Source of the DNA: an uncultured Verrucomicrobiota bacterium
GTDB lineage: Bacteria > Verrucomicrobiota > Kiritimatiellia > RFP12 > UBA1067
DNA length: 6,618 nt
Reading direction: 5' to 3'
Assembly (NCBI GenBank): GCA_945947925.1
Contig: CAMEZU010000103.1
Location: 1-6,618 of the forward strand
Program-made: the position numbers and the translations under genes
The notes under the pieces: model-generated
The model's input: the letters and a program-made list of their open reading frames with translations, nothing else
What the model was told of the DNA's origin: nothing
The model's database searches: none
Part shown: positions 6,597 to 6,618 of the stretch, in pieces
How positions within the stretch are numbered: position 1 is the first letter of the stretch
Layout of the letters: each line of letters begins with the position of its first letter

Positions 6597-6618
6597 ATTG
6601 AGTATTGAATATTGAATA
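6597..6618 (+). repeat. AT-rich heptamer tandem repeat, continuing past the window end
   Basis: Three head-to-tail copies of a 7-base unit start 8 bases after the xpt stop: ATTGAGT (6597-6603), ATTGAAT (6604-6610) and ATTGAAT (6611-6617). A fourth A at 6618 suggests the array continues. The unit has one G and no C, in sharp contrast with the GC-rich genes. Because 7 is not a multiple of 3, the TGA in each unit gives stops in all three + strand frames. No hairpin terminator is visible between xpt and the repeat. Its full length and function cannot be judged from here. Confidence 0.75.

Overview
The window is a GC-rich stretch of DNA packed with genes on one strand. Six consecutive + strand genes are separated by no more than 13 bases or overlap by a few bases, so they read as one operon whose promoter lies upstream of the window. 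GC is high and third codon positions are strongly C/G-ending. This makes long spurious reading frames on the opposite strand, none of which I accept. The predicted lipoprotein substrate-binding subunit and the gene content fit a free-living or host-associated bacterium. A Gram-negative member of the PVC group (for example Kiritimatiellota or Lentisphaerota) is only a guess; nothing in the window fixes the taxon.

Bases 1-4388 hold a polyamine ABC transporter in the order potA (5' end cut off by the window), potB, potC, potD. These are the ATPase, two six-helix permeases and a predicted lipoprotein binding protein. The first three genes overlap by 4 bases at each junction (ATGA, then GTGA), and potC/potD overlap by 1-4 bases. 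Two subunits depart from the textbook transporter. PotC carries an extra domain of about 185 residues in its first periplasmic loop. PotB has an enlarged, cysteine-containing second periplasmic loop.

Bases 4402-6588 hold a purine-salvage pair: an NCS2-family xanthine/uracil-type permease and xanthine phosphoribosyltransferase (xpt). The permease has an extra N-terminal domain of about 90 residues that looks like a TerB-type acidic helical domain. The pair follows potD after only 13 bases, with no room for a riboswitch or terminator, and xpt starts 3 bases after the permease stop.

Read together, the operon would import polyamines through PotABCD, import xanthine through the NCS2 permease, and convert xanthine to XMP with Xpt. 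The last 22 bases are an AT-rich tandem repeat of a 7-base unit that runs off the end of the window.

The most interesting items are the PotC insertion domain, the TerB-like/NCS2 fusion, the joining of polyamine uptake to xanthine salvage in one transcription unit, and the heptamer repeat.
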